Positions 47,605 to 56,490 of a stretch of DNA of 64,000 nt are shown here, one piece after another. A program made the translations under genes and the position numbers. The notes under the pieces are model-generated. The model did no database searches, was not told the DNA's origin, and saw nothing but the letters and a program-made list of their open reading frames with translations. Numbering within the stretch: position 1 is the first letter of the stretch; each line of letters opens with the position of its first letter. The stretch is from Mitsuaria sp. GD03876 (GTDB lineage: Bacteria; Pseudomonadota; Gammaproteobacteria; Burkholderiales; Burkholderiaceae_C), in the NCBI RefSeq assembly GCF_029840635.1, contig NZ_JAOCCU010000021.1:1-64000 (forward strand), read 5' to 3'.

Positions 47605-48051
47605 ATGCGTCACCTCAAGAAGCTGTCAATCCCGATCGGCGTCGCCGCGATGGCGGCCGCGCTGGCCTTGCCGGCCATCGCGCAGGTCGAGGAGGAAATC
47701 ATGTCCGGCCCGAAGTCGCGTGACCAGGTGGTCGCCGAGCTGGAACAGGCCCGTGCCGATGGGTCGCTCGAGAAGCTGCAGGGCGAGCACAGCTACGCGC
47801 CCGACTTCGACGAGGCCAAGGGCATGGATGTGCAGTACTCCAATCACCAGGCCGATGCCGACGTGACGGTGGGCATGTCCGCCGACACCGGCACCGAGGT
47901 GAACTTCTCGGCGCCGGCCGCGGGCGGCCGCACGCGCGCCCAGGTGATCGAGGAGTTGGAACAGGCTCGCGCCGACGGTTCGCTGGACCGGATGTGGAGC
48001 GAGCAGGGATATGCGCCGGAGTTCGAGGCGGCGCATTCGTCGAGTCCTTGA
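47605..48051 (+). CDS. DUF4148-like exported protein with two repeats
   Basis: 148 aa. Signal peptide (IGVAAMAAALALPAIAQ). Two copies of R-x-QVxxELEQARADGSL followed by about 10 residues and YAPxF, at about residues 39-67 and 114-142, the short motif of DUF4148 proteins. GAAGGAGA lies 8 nt before ATG 47605. Followed by a strong terminator. Function unknown. Confidence 0.82.
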   Translation: MRHLKKLSIPIGVAAMAAALALPAIAQVEEEIMSGPKSRDQVVAELEQARADGSLEKLQGEHSYAPDFDEAKGMDVQYSNHQADADVTVGMSADTGTEVNFSAPAAGGRTRAQVIEELEQARADGSLDRMWSEQGYAPEFEAAHSSSP

Positions 48052-48184
48052 ACGCTCCCGATGCCTGGCATCGGCCGCGACGGTCCGCCAGTCGGGTCCG
48101 AGCGAGACAGTGCCGGCCCTCGTGACCGAAGGATGGACGTGGGATGACCCGACCAGGAACGAACGGTCATCCGACTTCGAGCAA

Positions 48185-48213
48185 CGGGGCTCCCATTCGG
48201 GAGCCCCGCTTTC
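48185..48213. terminator. Rho-independent terminator
   Basis: Perfect stem cggggctccc / gggagccccg with a 4-nt loop, then ctttc. It lies between the DUF4148 gene and the convergent alpha/beta hydrolase gene and can serve the first. Confidence 0.85.
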
Positions 48214-48255
48214 ATGGGCGCGCCGGAAGCAGCGCGGCGCCGAAGCCGATTCGCC

Positions 48256-49314
48256 TCACAGACGCGTGACGTCGATGACCGCCTGCGCGAACGCCTTCGG
48301 CGCTTCCTGGGGCAGGTTGTGGCCGATGCCGCCGGTCAGGTCGCGGTGCTCGTACTTGCCGGCGAACTTGGCCCGGTAGGCTGCCGGCTCCGGATGAGGC
48401 GCGCCGTTGGCGTCGCCCTCCAGCGTGATCGCCGGCAGCGTGATCCGCGGCGCGGCGCCGATGCGGGCCTCGATGTCGTCGAAACGGGATTCGCCGTCGG
48501 CCAGTCCCAGCCGCCAGCGGTAGTTGTGCACGACGATGGCCACGTGGTCCGGGTTGTCGAAGGCGACGGCGCTGCGGCGGAAGGTGGCGTCGTCGAAGCG
48601 CCATTGCGGCGAGGCCAGCTGCCAGATCAGCTTGGAGAACTCGGCGCGGTACTTCTCGTAGCCGAGGCGGCCCCGTTCGGTCGCGAAGTAGAACTGGTAC
48701 CACCACTGCAGCTCGGCCGCGGGCGGCAGCGGCTGCTCGTTGACCTTGCGGCTCACGAGCAGGTAGCCGCTGACGGAGACCAGCGCCTGGCAGCGCTCCG
48801 GCCACAGCGCGGCGAGGATGCCGGCGGTGCGCGCGCCCCAGTCGCAGCCCGCGACGATGGCCTTCGGGATGTGCAGCGCGTCCATCAGCGCGATGGCGTC
48901 GCGCGCCAGCGCGCCTTGCTGGCCGTTGCGCGGCGTGTCCGCCGACAGGAAACGCGTCGAGCCGTAGCCGCGCGCGTACGGGACGATGACGCGGTAGCCG
49001 GCCGCCGCGAGCAGCGGCGTCACGTCCTCGTAGGTGTGGACGTCGTAGGGCCAGCCGTGGAACAGCAGCACCGGCGGGCCGTCGGCCGGCCCGGCCTCGA
49101 CGTAGCCGACGCGCAGGTCGCCGGCGTCGATGTGCTTGAGCGTGCCGAAGGCCGGCGTGATCGCGAGCGCGGCGGCATCGGCGGGGCCGGTCGCCGCGAG
49201 GGCGGACGCGGGCAGCAGGCCGCCCAGCGGCAGCACCGCGGCGGCCGAGGCGGCGGCGCCCAGCGAGGCGCCCAGGCGGAGGAACTGGCGGCGGGGGAGC
49301 GTGGTGTCGGTCAT
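48256..49314 (-). CDS. Tat-exported alpha/beta hydrolase, epoxide hydrolase-like
   Basis: 352 aa. Twin-arginine signal (PRRQFLRLGASLG) followed by alpha/beta hydrolase core: LLFHGWPYDVHTYED (oxyanion HGWP), nucleophile Asp in AGCDWGARTAG, a late GDANG strand and catalytic His in GGIGHNLPQE. An Asp nucleophile is typical of epoxide hydrolases and haloalkane dehalogenases. Periplasmic placement is unusual for these enzymes but follows from the signal. Confidence 0.88.
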   Translation of the reverse strand: MTDTTLPRRQFLRLGASLGAAASAAAVLPLGGLLPASALAATGPADAAALAITPAFGTLKHIDAGDLRVGYVEAGPADGPPVLLFHGWPYDVHTYEDVTPLLAAAGYRVIVPYARGYGSTRFLSADTPRNGQQGALARDAIALMDALHIPKAIVAGCDWGARTAGILAALWPERCQALVSVSGYLLVSRKVNEQPLPPAAELQWWYQFYFATERGRLGYEKYRAEFSKLIWQLASPQWRFDDATFRRSAVAFDNPDHVAIVVHNYRWRLGLADGESRFDDIEARIGAAPRITLPAITLEGDANGAPHPEPAAYRAKFAGKYEHRDLTGGIGHNLPQEAPKAFAQAVIDVTRL

Positions 49315-49560
49315 GTCGGGTCTCGGGATGTGGTGGGGACCTGTGCAGTGGACCCGCGCGATGTATCCCCGGCTTGTCGATCAGGAGGCGGATTGCATGG
49401 CGCCGTCGCTGGAGCGCCGTCCGATACATGGACATACAAACCCGATCTCTGACATCGATCAATCGGCCCCCTGGCTTTGCGGGTCCCGCCTTCCTAGCCT
49501 GCCCGCTCCGGGCGCATGGGGCGTCCGGAGCCAGGGGGCACAGGCCCGAAAGAGGTTCCG

Positions 49561-50676
49561 ATGATCGATCTGTCGCTGGATGAAGTCGTCTACTTTCCGT
49601 CGCTGCGGACGCTGTCCGCGGAGTTGCGTGGGCTGCATGAACTCGACCGGGCGCGCAAGCGGCGGATGCTGCCGTTGATGACGCTGGTGCCGGCGGCGCG
49701 GATCCCGGAGCTGGGCGACTTCCGCCGCGCGGCCTCGCAGGCGGGGGAGGTGATGCAGGACCTGCCGCACCTGATCGACCTGGGCCGCGCGCCGCTGCAG
49801 CACGCGCTGGCCTGGCGGCGGCTGGCGGATCCGTCGCTGGGGTTCCGCGCCTGGCGGGAGTTCGCGCGGGGACACCGGCAGGCGGTGCCGGTCGTGCAGC
49901 TGACCGATGGCGCGGGCGATCGCGCGATCGCGCAGCAGGCCGCGTGGATCGAGCGCGATTTCGGCCTGGCCGTGTTCCGGCTGCGCGGGCCGGTGCCGCT
50001 GACCGCGACGATGGAACGCGCGATCGACGGCCTGATGGCGCCGGCGCGGGCGATCGTGGTCATGGACTTCACGACCGAGCGGGAGTGGTTGCTGGGCTGC
50101 GCGGGCACCGGGCGCGAGCTCATCGCGCGCTGGCGGGCGCGGTGGCCGGGGCTGCGCGTGGTGGCGATGGGCAACAGCTTCCCGGCGACCGCGCAGTGGG
50201 TGGGCAAGCCGCCGGTGGGGGAGATGCCGCGCTCGGGACGGCTGGCGATCCTGGAGCGGGAGCTGCACCGACGGCTGGGGGATTGGCCGGTCGTGGACTA
50301 CGGCGACCACGGCGCGGTGCATGCGCCGAGCGAGCCCGGGCCGGAGCTCACGCCGGGGCTGGTGCGCATCGACTATCCGTGGCAAGGCGAGTGGCGCTTC
50401 GAGCGGCGCCGCCGCGAGACCAGCGACGAGGCCAATCGCGAGGCAGCCTTGGCGATCGTCGAGGCGGCGCCGTCGTTCGGCGAGCGCGGCCTGTGGGGCG
50501 AGCACGAGATCCAGGAAGCGTCCAACGGGCGGGTCTACACGCGAGGGCGCGAGGCATGGACGGCGGTGCGGGTCAACCTGCACCTGGCGACGCAGGTGGA
50601 CGAGATGCTGGCGTTGCGGTTGTCGGGCGACACGACTCATCCCCGGGAGCTCGATGCCTCGTCCGAGTCGAGTTGA
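49561..50676 (+). CDS. Beta-family protein (PF14350-like)
   Basis: 371 aa, cytoplasmic. N-terminus VVYFPSLRTLSAELRGLHELDRARKRRMLPLMTLV, an internal TIM-barrel-like series of strands (QAVPVVQLTD, AIVVMDFTTE, LRVVAMGNSFP) and a C-terminal ReGREAWTAVRVN segment match the phage-derived 'beta protein' family, whose function is unclear but which occurs near mobile and defence genes. Start ATG 49561 follows a GAGG. Next gene is an AbrB antitoxin. Confidence 0.72.
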   Translation: MIDLSLDEVVYFPSLRTLSAELRGLHELDRARKRRMLPLMTLVPAARIPELGDFRRAASQAGEVMQDLPHLIDLGRAPLQHALAWRRLADPSLGFRAWREFARGHRQAVPVVQLTDGAGDRAIAQQAAWIERDFGLAVFRLRGPVPLTATMERAIDGLMAPARAIVVMDFTTEREWLLGCAGTGRELIARWRARWPGLRVVAMGNSFPATAQWVGKPPVGEMPRSGRLAILERELHRRLGDWPVVDYGDHGAVHAPSEPGPELTPGLVRIDYPWQGEWRFERRRRETSDEANREAALAIVEAAPSFGERGLWGEHEIQEASNGRVYTRGREAWTAVRVNLHLATQVDEMLALRLSGDTTHPRELDASSESS

Positions 50677-50757
50677 GCGCAGCGCGACAGGTCCGGGTCA
50701 TGGAACCGGGCGCGGGGTCTTCCTACAGTGAGGACCTCGCTTCGCAAGGAGAGTGCG

Positions 50758-50964
50758 GTGTCGATGTCGAGGATGGAAATGAACGGCCGGATCGTCATCC
50801 CGAAGGACATCCGCAAGGCCGTGGGTGCCAAGCTCGGGACGCGGTTCATCTGGGAACTCCAGGAGGACGGGAGCATCAGAGTCTTGGCGAAGACGAAGCG
50901 ACCCCGGGTGGAGGAATTGCCGCCCGATTCCGAAGATCCAGAGAGTGGAGAGACCGATATCTGA
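50758..50964 (+). CDS. AbrB/MazE-type antitoxin (VapB-like)
   Basis: 68 aa from GTG 50758 (AAGGAG 6 nt upstream; ATG 50764 also in frame). SpoVT/AbrB swapped-hairpin motif GRIVIPKDIRKAVGAKLGTRF, then an acidic toxin-binding tail. The toxin that should follow is only a fragment (51029-51088). Confidence 0.85.
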   Translation: MSMSRMEMNGRIVIPKDIRKAVGAKLGTRFIWELQEDGSIRVLAKTKRPRVEELPPDSEDPESGETDI

Positions 50965-51028
50965 CCGGGATCCTCGAAACACGGAACGGCAGTCGCGTTT
51001 CCATCGAAGCAATGAGCCCATTTCGCTG

Positions 51029-51088
51029 ATGGCCGGTATCGATACCAACGTCCTGGTCCGCTGCATCGTCCGGGACGATCCCCATCAC
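51029..51088 (+). pseudogene. Remnant of a PIN-domain (VapC) toxin gene
   Basis: Begins MAGIDTNVLVRCIVRDDPHH, the unmistakable first 20 residues of a VapC PIN domain including the first metal Asp. The frame then departs into Arg-rich sequence and runs into the tail of the convergent galM gene at 51114. The remaining 100 or so codons with the other acidic residues are absent. Confidence 0.8.
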
Positions 51089-51113
51089 AAAGACCCATGG
51101 AGACGTCGTCGGC

Positions 51114-52169
51114 CTAAGGACTTGAGAACCGGTGCAGCGTCGCGCTCCGATAGGTCTCGCCGGGGCGCAGCACCGTCGATGGCCAGTCCGCGCTGACCGT
51201 GCGGTTCGGCGAGTCGGGGTTGTGCTGGGTCTCCAGGCACACCCCGTCGCCCTGGCGATGGAACTCCCCGCCGCTGCCCAGCAAGCTCCCGTCGAGGAAG
51301 TTCCCCGAATAGAACTGCATCGCCGGCTCCGTCGTCAGGACCTCCATCGCGCGCCCCGACACCGGATCGCGCAGCCGCGCCGCGAGGTGCATCCGGCCGT
51401 CGAAGGGCGCATCCAGGACCCAGTTGTGGTCGTAGCCCTTGCCCCGCTGCAACTGCGGATGCGCTTGCCGCAAGCGCGATTCGATGACCCGCGCCTCGCG
51501 AAAGTCGAAGGGCGTGTCGGCCACCGTCGCGATCGAGGTCGGGATCAGGCCGCCATCCACCTCGCAATAGCGGCTCGCCGCGATCTGCAGTTCATGCCCC
51601 AGCGCCGACCCGCGCCCCGCGAGGTTGAAGTAGTCGTGATGCGTGAGGTTCACCACCGTCGGACGATCGGTCGTGGCCTCGTACTCGATCTGCCACCCCA
51701 TGTCCTCCACCAGCCGATACCGCACCGCCACCCGCAGCCGCCCCGGGAAGCCCTGGTCGCCATCCGGGCTGTCGAGATCGAAGCGCAGGCAGTCGTCGCT
51801 TTCCGCCTCGGCCCGCCAGAGCAGCCAGCCGAATCCGCGTGTGCCGCCATGCAGGCAGTTCGTGCCGTCGTTGGCCACCAGCGCATGGCGTTCGCCGTCG
51901 AGCCGGAAGGCCGCCTGCGCGATCCGGTTGCCGTAGCGTCCGACGATCACGCCGAAATGCGGATTGCGCAGCAGGTAGTCCTCGAGCGTCGGCAGCCCCA
52001 GCACCACGTTGGCGACCTCGCCGCGCGCATCGGGCACCTCCAGCCGCGTCACGATCCCGCCCAGCGTGATCGCCGACAACCGCAGCCCGCGGCCGTTGTC
52101 CATCACGTACTCGTGCACCGGACGCCCGTCGGGCAGGTGGCCGTAGACCCGTCGTTGAATCGGCTTCAT
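51114..52169 (-). CDS. galM: Aldose 1-epimerase
   Basis: 351 aa mutarotase that interconverts alpha and beta sugar anomers, feeding the dehydrogenase. GRYGNRIAQAAF, NCLHGGTRGFGWLLW, NLTHHDYFNLAG (usual NLTNHxYFNL with His for Asn) and the catalytic Glu in ETQHNPDSPN. Start overlaps the lactonase stop (ATGA). Last gene of the leftward arabinose operon. Confidence 0.92.
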   Translation of the reverse strand: MKPIQRRVYGHLPDGRPVHEYVMDNGRGLRLSAITLGGIVTRLEVPDARGEVANVVLGLPTLEDYLLRNPHFGVIVGRYGNRIAQAAFRLDGERHALVANDGTNCLHGGTRGFGWLLWRAEAESDDCLRFDLDSPDGDQGFPGRLRVAVRYRLVEDMGWQIEYEATTDRPTVVNLTHHDYFNLAGRGSALGHELQIAASRYCEVDGGLIPTSIATVADTPFDFREARVIESRLRQAHPQLQRGKGYDHNWVLDAPFDGRMHLAARLRDPVSGRAMEVLTTEPAMQFYSGNFLDGSLLGSGGEFHRQGDGVCLETQHNPDSPNRTVSADWPSTVLRPGETYRSATLHRFSSP

Positions 52170-53089
52170 GCGCGAAACCGGTGAGGCGCCAGGCCGCGAT
52201 GGCCTTGCGGGTCGAGCTCGAACAACGCGCCGGCCAGCGCCTCGTGCTCGCATTGCCTGCGTGCGGTCGTGACGAACAACCGGTCCAGCGCCGGACCGCC
52301 GAACACCGGGCAGGTCGGCTGCGAGGCCGGCAGCGGCCGCCGCAGCGTCTCGCGTCCCTGCGCGTCGAACCGGACCACGACGCCGTCGCCCCAGATCGCC
52401 GACCACAGGCCGCCATCCGCGTCGACCGCCGCGCCGTCCGGCTCCCCGCCGTCCATCGGCAGCTGCACGAACACGCGTCGCTCGCCCAGCCGCCCATCGG
52501 CGTGATAGTCCATCGCCCAGATCGTCCGGGTGGGGGAGTCGGTGTAGTACAGCGTCCCCCCGTCGGGGCTGAAGCTCAGCGCGTTCCCGACGATGCCCGG
52601 CGGCAACGGCAGGCGCTCCACGTGCAGGCCGCGGCCGATGCCCACGCCGGTCATCGACGCGCGGTAGTAGCCGCCGACCGCCGCCCCGTGCGGGTTGAAC
52701 ATGCCGAACACGAACCGGCCCTGCGGATCGCAGCGCCCATCGTTGATGCGGGTGCGCGGCTCGTCGGGCTCGACCGGCGCCAGCGGACCGATCTCGCCGC
52801 TGGCGAGATCCAGCAGCGCCACGCCCGAGGCCAGGCCGAGCACCAGCAATCCCGGCGTGTCGCACAGCGCGAAGCTGCCCAGCGGCTCCGGCATCGCCCA
52901 GTGCGTGACGCGTCCGTCGCCCGATCCCTCCAACGCCTGCCACCGCGACAGCCGGTGGCTGTCGATGTCGGTCCAGTACAGCGCCTGCTCCCGGTCGCAC
53001 CAGAGCGCGCATTCGCCCAGCCGCTCGCGGCAGTCGACATGCACCCGGGCCTCCGGCGCCTGGCCGGCGATCGCCGCCACCGCGCTCAT
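52166..53089 (-). CDS. SMP-30/gluconolactonase family lactonase (L-arabinonolactonase candidate)
   Basis: 307 aa six-bladed propeller. LGECALWCDREQALYWTDID holds the metal Glu; RINDGRCDPQGRFVFGMFN the Asn-Asp pair, and NALSFSPDGGTLYYTDSP another metal Asp. It opens the sugar lactone. ATGA overlaps with both neighbours. Sugar specificity is inferred from the cluster. Confidence 0.9.
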   Translation of the reverse strand: MSAVAAIAGQAPEARVHVDCRERLGECALWCDREQALYWTDIDSHRLSRWQALEGSGDGRVTHWAMPEPLGSFALCDTPGLLVLGLASGVALLDLASGEIGPLAPVEPDEPRTRINDGRCDPQGRFVFGMFNPHGAAVGGYYRASMTGVGIGRGLHVERLPLPPGIVGNALSFSPDGGTLYYTDSPTRTIWAMDYHADGRLGERRVFVQLPMDGGEPDGAAVDADGGLWSAIWGDGVVVRFDAQGRETLRRPLPASQPTCPVFGGPALDRLFVTTARRQCEHEALAGALFELDPQGHRGLAPHRFRA

Positions 53090-53838
53090 GCCCAGCCTCC
53101 GTCGACGATGTAGTCCTGCGCGCTGCACATCGCGCTGTCGTCGGCCGCCAGGAACAGCGCCATCGCCGCGACGTGATCAGGCATCAGCGGCTGCTTCAGG
53201 CACTGGTTGGCGTCGATCTCCTGCTTCGTCTCGTCGTTGACCCACAGCGCGAGCTGTTTCTCCGTCATCACCCAGCCCGGCACCAGCGTGTTGACGCGAA
53301 TGTTGAACGGCCCGAGGTCGCGGGCCAGCGAGCGCGTCAGCCCCTGCACGCCGGCCTTGGAGGTCGTGTAGGCCGCCATCCCGCCCTGCATCAGCATCCA
53401 GCTGAACGAGCCGAAGTTGACGATGGAGCCGCCACCCAGCGCCTTCATGTCGGGCGCCACCGCCTGCGCGGCGAAGAACTGGTGCTTGATGTTGACGGCG
53501 ATGGCCTGGTCCCAGAACTCGGGCGTCACGTCCTCGAGCGCATGGCGCTTGTCATTGGCGGCGTTGTTCAGCAGCACCTTGAACGGTCCGCCGAGTTGCT
53601 CCCGCAGCGTCGCGATCGCGGCGCGCAGCTGCGCGATGTCGGTCAGGTCGGCGGCGACGAAGGCGCTGCCCGGCAGCCGCGCGGCCAAGGCCTGGCCGGC
53701 CTGCGCCGCGATGTCGATGAAGCCCACCCGCGCGCCCTGGGCGGCGAAACGTTCCACCAGCGTCGCGCCGATGCCGGTGGCTCCGCCGGTGATGAGCACG
53801 CGCTGGTCGCGCAGGCTGGGATAGAGGGCGCTGGTCAT
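53086..53838 (-). CDS. SDR sugar 1-dehydrogenase (L-arabinose 1-dehydrogenase candidate)
   Basis: 250 aa short-chain dehydrogenase: NAD(P) loop LITGGATGIGATLVERF, NNAAND, catalytic Ser 144, Tyr 157 and Lys 161 (YTTSK). Oxidises aldoses to lactones in such clusters. First gene of the leftward operon, driven from the promoter at 53932-53960. Note that Azospirillum uses a Gfo/Idh enzyme for this step; the SDR alternative is known for arabinose, xylose and galactose, so the sugar is not certain. Confidence 0.88.
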   Translation of the reverse strand: MTSALYPSLRDQRVLITGGATGIGATLVERFAAQGARVGFIDIAAQAGQALAARLPGSAFVAADLTDIAQLRAAIATLREQLGGPFKVLLNNAANDKRHALEDVTPEFWDQAIAVNIKHQFFAAQAVAPDMKALGGGSIVNFGSFSWMLMQGGMAAYTTSKAGVQGLTRSLARDLGPFNIRVNTLVPGWVMTEKQLALWVNDETKQEIDANQCLKQPLMPDHVAAMALFLAADDSAMCSAQDYIVDGGWA

Positions 53839-53931
53839 GTCGTCTCCGTGGCTGCGGGCGCGAGTGTCGCGCCTCTTCGTGTCGGGTCCCGGCATCGGCG
53901 GCCGCGTGTCGGCCGTCTCCGGAAGCGCGAT

Positions 53932-53962
53932 TCTATAAGTCAGACTATTTGACCGGTCAAAT
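53932..53962 (-). promoter_or_regulatory. Leftward arabinose promoter with palindromic operator
   Basis: Minus strand reads TTGACC (53960-53955), 17 nt, TATAGA (53937-53932), a near-consensus sigma-70 promoter. A perfect 16-bp palindrome, atttgaccggtcaaat (53947-53962), covers the -35, fitting a repressor such as a GntR/FadR-type regulator. No regulator gene lies in the locus. Confidence 0.75.
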
Positions 53963-54054
53963 GGCCTTGAATGAGGGTTTGCACCGATACGGCGATTTAA
54001 TAAGTAATACTTTAATTCGAACCCAACAAGAATCCCAAGACCTCTGGAGACACC

Positions 54055-54984
54055 ATGAGCCTGAGCTTCCCGCGTCCGTACAAGGGCGTGTTCCCGGTCG
54101 TGCCGACGACGTTCAACGAGCAGGGCGGCCTCGACCTCGAGAGCCAGAAGCGCTGCGTCGACTTCATGATCGACGCCGGGTCCAACGGCTTGTGCATCCT
54201 GGCGAATTTCTCGGAGCAGTTCGTGCTCGGCGACGACGAGCGCGCGGTGCTCACGCGCACGATCCTGGACCACGTGGCCGGCCGCGTCCCGGTGATCGTC
54301 ACGACCACGCACTACAGCACCCAGATCTGCGCCGAGCGCAGCCGCATGGCGCAGGAACTGGGCGCCGCGATGGTGATGGTGATGCCGCCGTACCACGGCG
54401 CGACGCTGCGCGTGGGCGAGGCGGCGATCCACGCGTTCTACGCGCGCCTGTCCGACGCGATCGACATCCCGGTGATGATCCAGGACGCGCCGATGTCGGG
54501 CACGCCACTGCCGCCGCCGTTCCTGGCGCGCATGGCGCGGGAGATCGAGCAGGTCCGCTACTTCAAGATCGAGACCGCCGGCGCCGCCAGCAAGCTGCGC
54601 GAGCTGATCGAGCTGGGCGGCGATGCGATCGAGGGCCCCTGGGACGGCGAGGAGGCGATCACGCTGCTGGCCGACCTGGATGCCGGCGCCACCGGCGCGA
54701 TGACCGGCGGCGCGTACCCGGACGGCATCCGGCGCATCGTCGATGCCTACGCCGCGGGCGACCGCGAGACCGCCGTGGCCGAGTACGGCCGCTGGCTGCC
54801 GCTGATCAACGCCGAGAACCGCCAGGGCGGCATCCTGACCGCCAAGGCGCTGATGAAGGAAGGCGGGGTCATCGCCTGCGACCTGCCGCGGCACCCGTTC
54901 CCGACGATGCATCCGCAGGTCCGCGCCGGACTGCTCGACGCGGCGCGCCGCCTCGACCCGCTGGTGCTGCGCTGGGCGCGCTGA
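54055..54984 (+). CDS. L-2-keto-3-deoxyarabonate dehydratase
   Basis: 309 aa DHDPS/NAL-family lyase that turns 2-keto-3-deoxy-L-arabonate into 2-oxoglutarate semialdehyde. RPYKGVFPVVPTTFN, SNGLCILANFSEQF, PPYHGATLRV and Schiff-base Lys 171 in YFKIE closely follow the Azospirillum enzyme. It starts the rightward operon; 70 bp of AT-rich leader precede it. Confidence 0.93.
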   Translation: MSLSFPRPYKGVFPVVPTTFNEQGGLDLESQKRCVDFMIDAGSNGLCILANFSEQFVLGDDERAVLTRTILDHVAGRVPVIVTTTHYSTQICAERSRMAQELGAAMVMVMPPYHGATLRVGEAAIHAFYARLSDAIDIPVMIQDAPMSGTPLPPPFLARMAREIEQVRYFKIETAGAASKLRELIELGGDAIEGPWDGEEAITLLADLDAGATGAMTGGAYPDGIRRIVDAYAAGDRETAVAEYGRWLPLINAENRQGGILTAKALMKEGGVIACDLPRHPFPTMHPQVRAGLLDAARRLDPLVLRWAR

Positions 54985-55039
54985 TCCCGCCGCGGCGCCC
55001 CGCGCCGGGCTGCTGCCGATTCCCTTTCCGAGGACCGTG

Positions 55040-56488
55040 ATGAGCCAGATCCCCGAGTTCAAGAACCACATCGCCGGCGAGTGGGTCGCCGGCGCCGACC
55101 AGCGGCCCAACATCAACCCGTCGGACACCGACGACGTGATCGGCCTGTATGCCCAGGCCGACGCGGCGCAGGCGGAGGCCGCGATCGCCGCGGCGCAGGC
55201 GGCGTTCCCCGCCTGGGCGGCGAGCACGCCGCAGCAGCGCTTCGACGTGCTGGACGCGGTGGGCAGCGAACTGCTCGCGCGCCGCGAGGAGATCGGCCGG
55301 CTGCTGTCCCGCGAGGAAGGCAAGACCCTGGCCGAAGGCGTGGGCGAGACGCACCGCGCCGCGATGATCTTCAAGTTCTTCGCCGCCGAGGCGCTGCGCG
55401 GCGGCGGCGAGACGCTGGCCTCGGTCCGCCCCGGCGTGTCGGTGGACGTGCTGCGGCAGCCGGTCGGCGTCGTCGGCCTGATCGCGCCGTGGAACTTCCC
55501 GATCGCGATCCCGGCCTGGAAGATCGCCCCGGCGCTCGCCCATGGCAACACCGTCGTGTTCAAGCCCGCCGAGCTGGTCCCGGGCTGCGCCTGGACCCTG
55601 GCCGAGATCCTCTCGCGCACCGCGCTGCCCAAGGGCGCCTTCAACCTGGTGATGGGCGCGGGTTCGCAGGTGGGCCAGGCGCTGGTGGACTCGCCCCGGG
55701 TCCGGGCGCTGAGCTTCACCGGCTCGGTCGCGACGGGACGGCGCCTGATCGCCGCCGCCGCCGCGCGCCAGGCCAAGGTGCAGGCCGAGATGGGCGGCAA
55801 GAACCCGCTGGTCGTGCTCGACGACGCGGACCTGGGCGTCGCGGTCAACGCGGCGGTGCAGAGCGCCTTCTTCTCCACCGGCCAGCGCTGCACCGCGTCG
55901 AGCCGGATCATCGTCACCGACGGCATCCACGACCGTTTCGTCGAGGCGGTCGTCGCGAAGATGAAGACGCTCAAGGTCGACCATGCGCTCAAGGCCGGCA
56001 CCGACATCGGACCGGTCGTCGACCAGCGCCAGCTCGACCAGAACCTGCGCTACATCGACATCGCGCGGCGCGAGGGCGGCACGCTGGCCTTCGGCGGCGA
56101 GGTCGTCGAACGCGAGACCCGCGGCTTCTTCCAGGTCCCCGCGCTGATCACCGGAACGACCAACGCGATGACGATCAGCCGCGAGGAAGTCTTCGGCCCG
56201 GTCGCCAACGTCGTGCGCGCCGGCGACTACGACGAGGCGCTCGCGCTGGCCAACGACACCGAGTTCGGCCTGTCCGCCGGGATCTGCACGCAATCGCTGA
56301 AACACGCCGCCCACTTCAAGCTGCATGCGCAGGCCGGGATGGTGATGGTCAACCTGCCGACGGCCGGCGTGGACTACCACGTGCCGTTCGGCGGCACGAA
56401 GGGCTCGAGCTACGGCCCGCGCGAGCAGGGCAGCCATGCGCGCGAGTTCTACACGACGGTGAAGACCGCCTACACCTTCCCGGGCTGA
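55040..56488 (+). CDS. 2-oxoglutarate semialdehyde dehydrogenase (KGSADH)
   Basis: 482 aa aldehyde dehydrogenase. Catalytic Glu in QAEMGGKNPLVV and Cys in FFSTGQRCTASSRI; NAD loop SFTGSVATGRRL. It finishes the pathway at 2-oxoglutarate. ATG 55040 with AGGA upstream; a GTG three bases earlier is possible. Two bases separate its stop from the next start. Confidence 0.93.
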   Translation: MSQIPEFKNHIAGEWVAGADQRPNINPSDTDDVIGLYAQADAAQAEAAIAAAQAAFPAWAASTPQQRFDVLDAVGSELLARREEIGRLLSREEGKTLAEGVGETHRAAMIFKFFAAEALRGGGETLASVRPGVSVDVLRQPVGVVGLIAPWNFPIAIPAWKIAPALAHGNTVVFKPAELVPGCAWTLAEILSRTALPKGAFNLVMGAGSQVGQALVDSPRVRALSFTGSVATGRRLIAAAAARQAKVQAEMGGKNPLVVLDDADLGVAVNAAVQSAFFSTGQRCTASSRIIVTDGIHDRFVEAVVAKMKTLKVDHALKAGTDIGPVVDQRQLDQNLRYIDIARREGGTLAFGGEVVERETRGFFQVPALITGTTNAMTISREEVFGPVANVVRAGDYDEALALANDTEFGLSAGICTQSLKHAAHFKLHAQAGMVMVNLPTAGVDYHVPFGGTKGSSYGPREQGSHAREFYTTVKTAYTFPG

Positions 56489-56490
56489 CG

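Noticed and set aside
53839-56007. Long minus-strand upstream extension of the SDR gene, through the dehydratase and dehydrogenase genes.
   Set aside because: It is antisense to clear enzymes and crosses the promoter region; the SDR begins at 53838.
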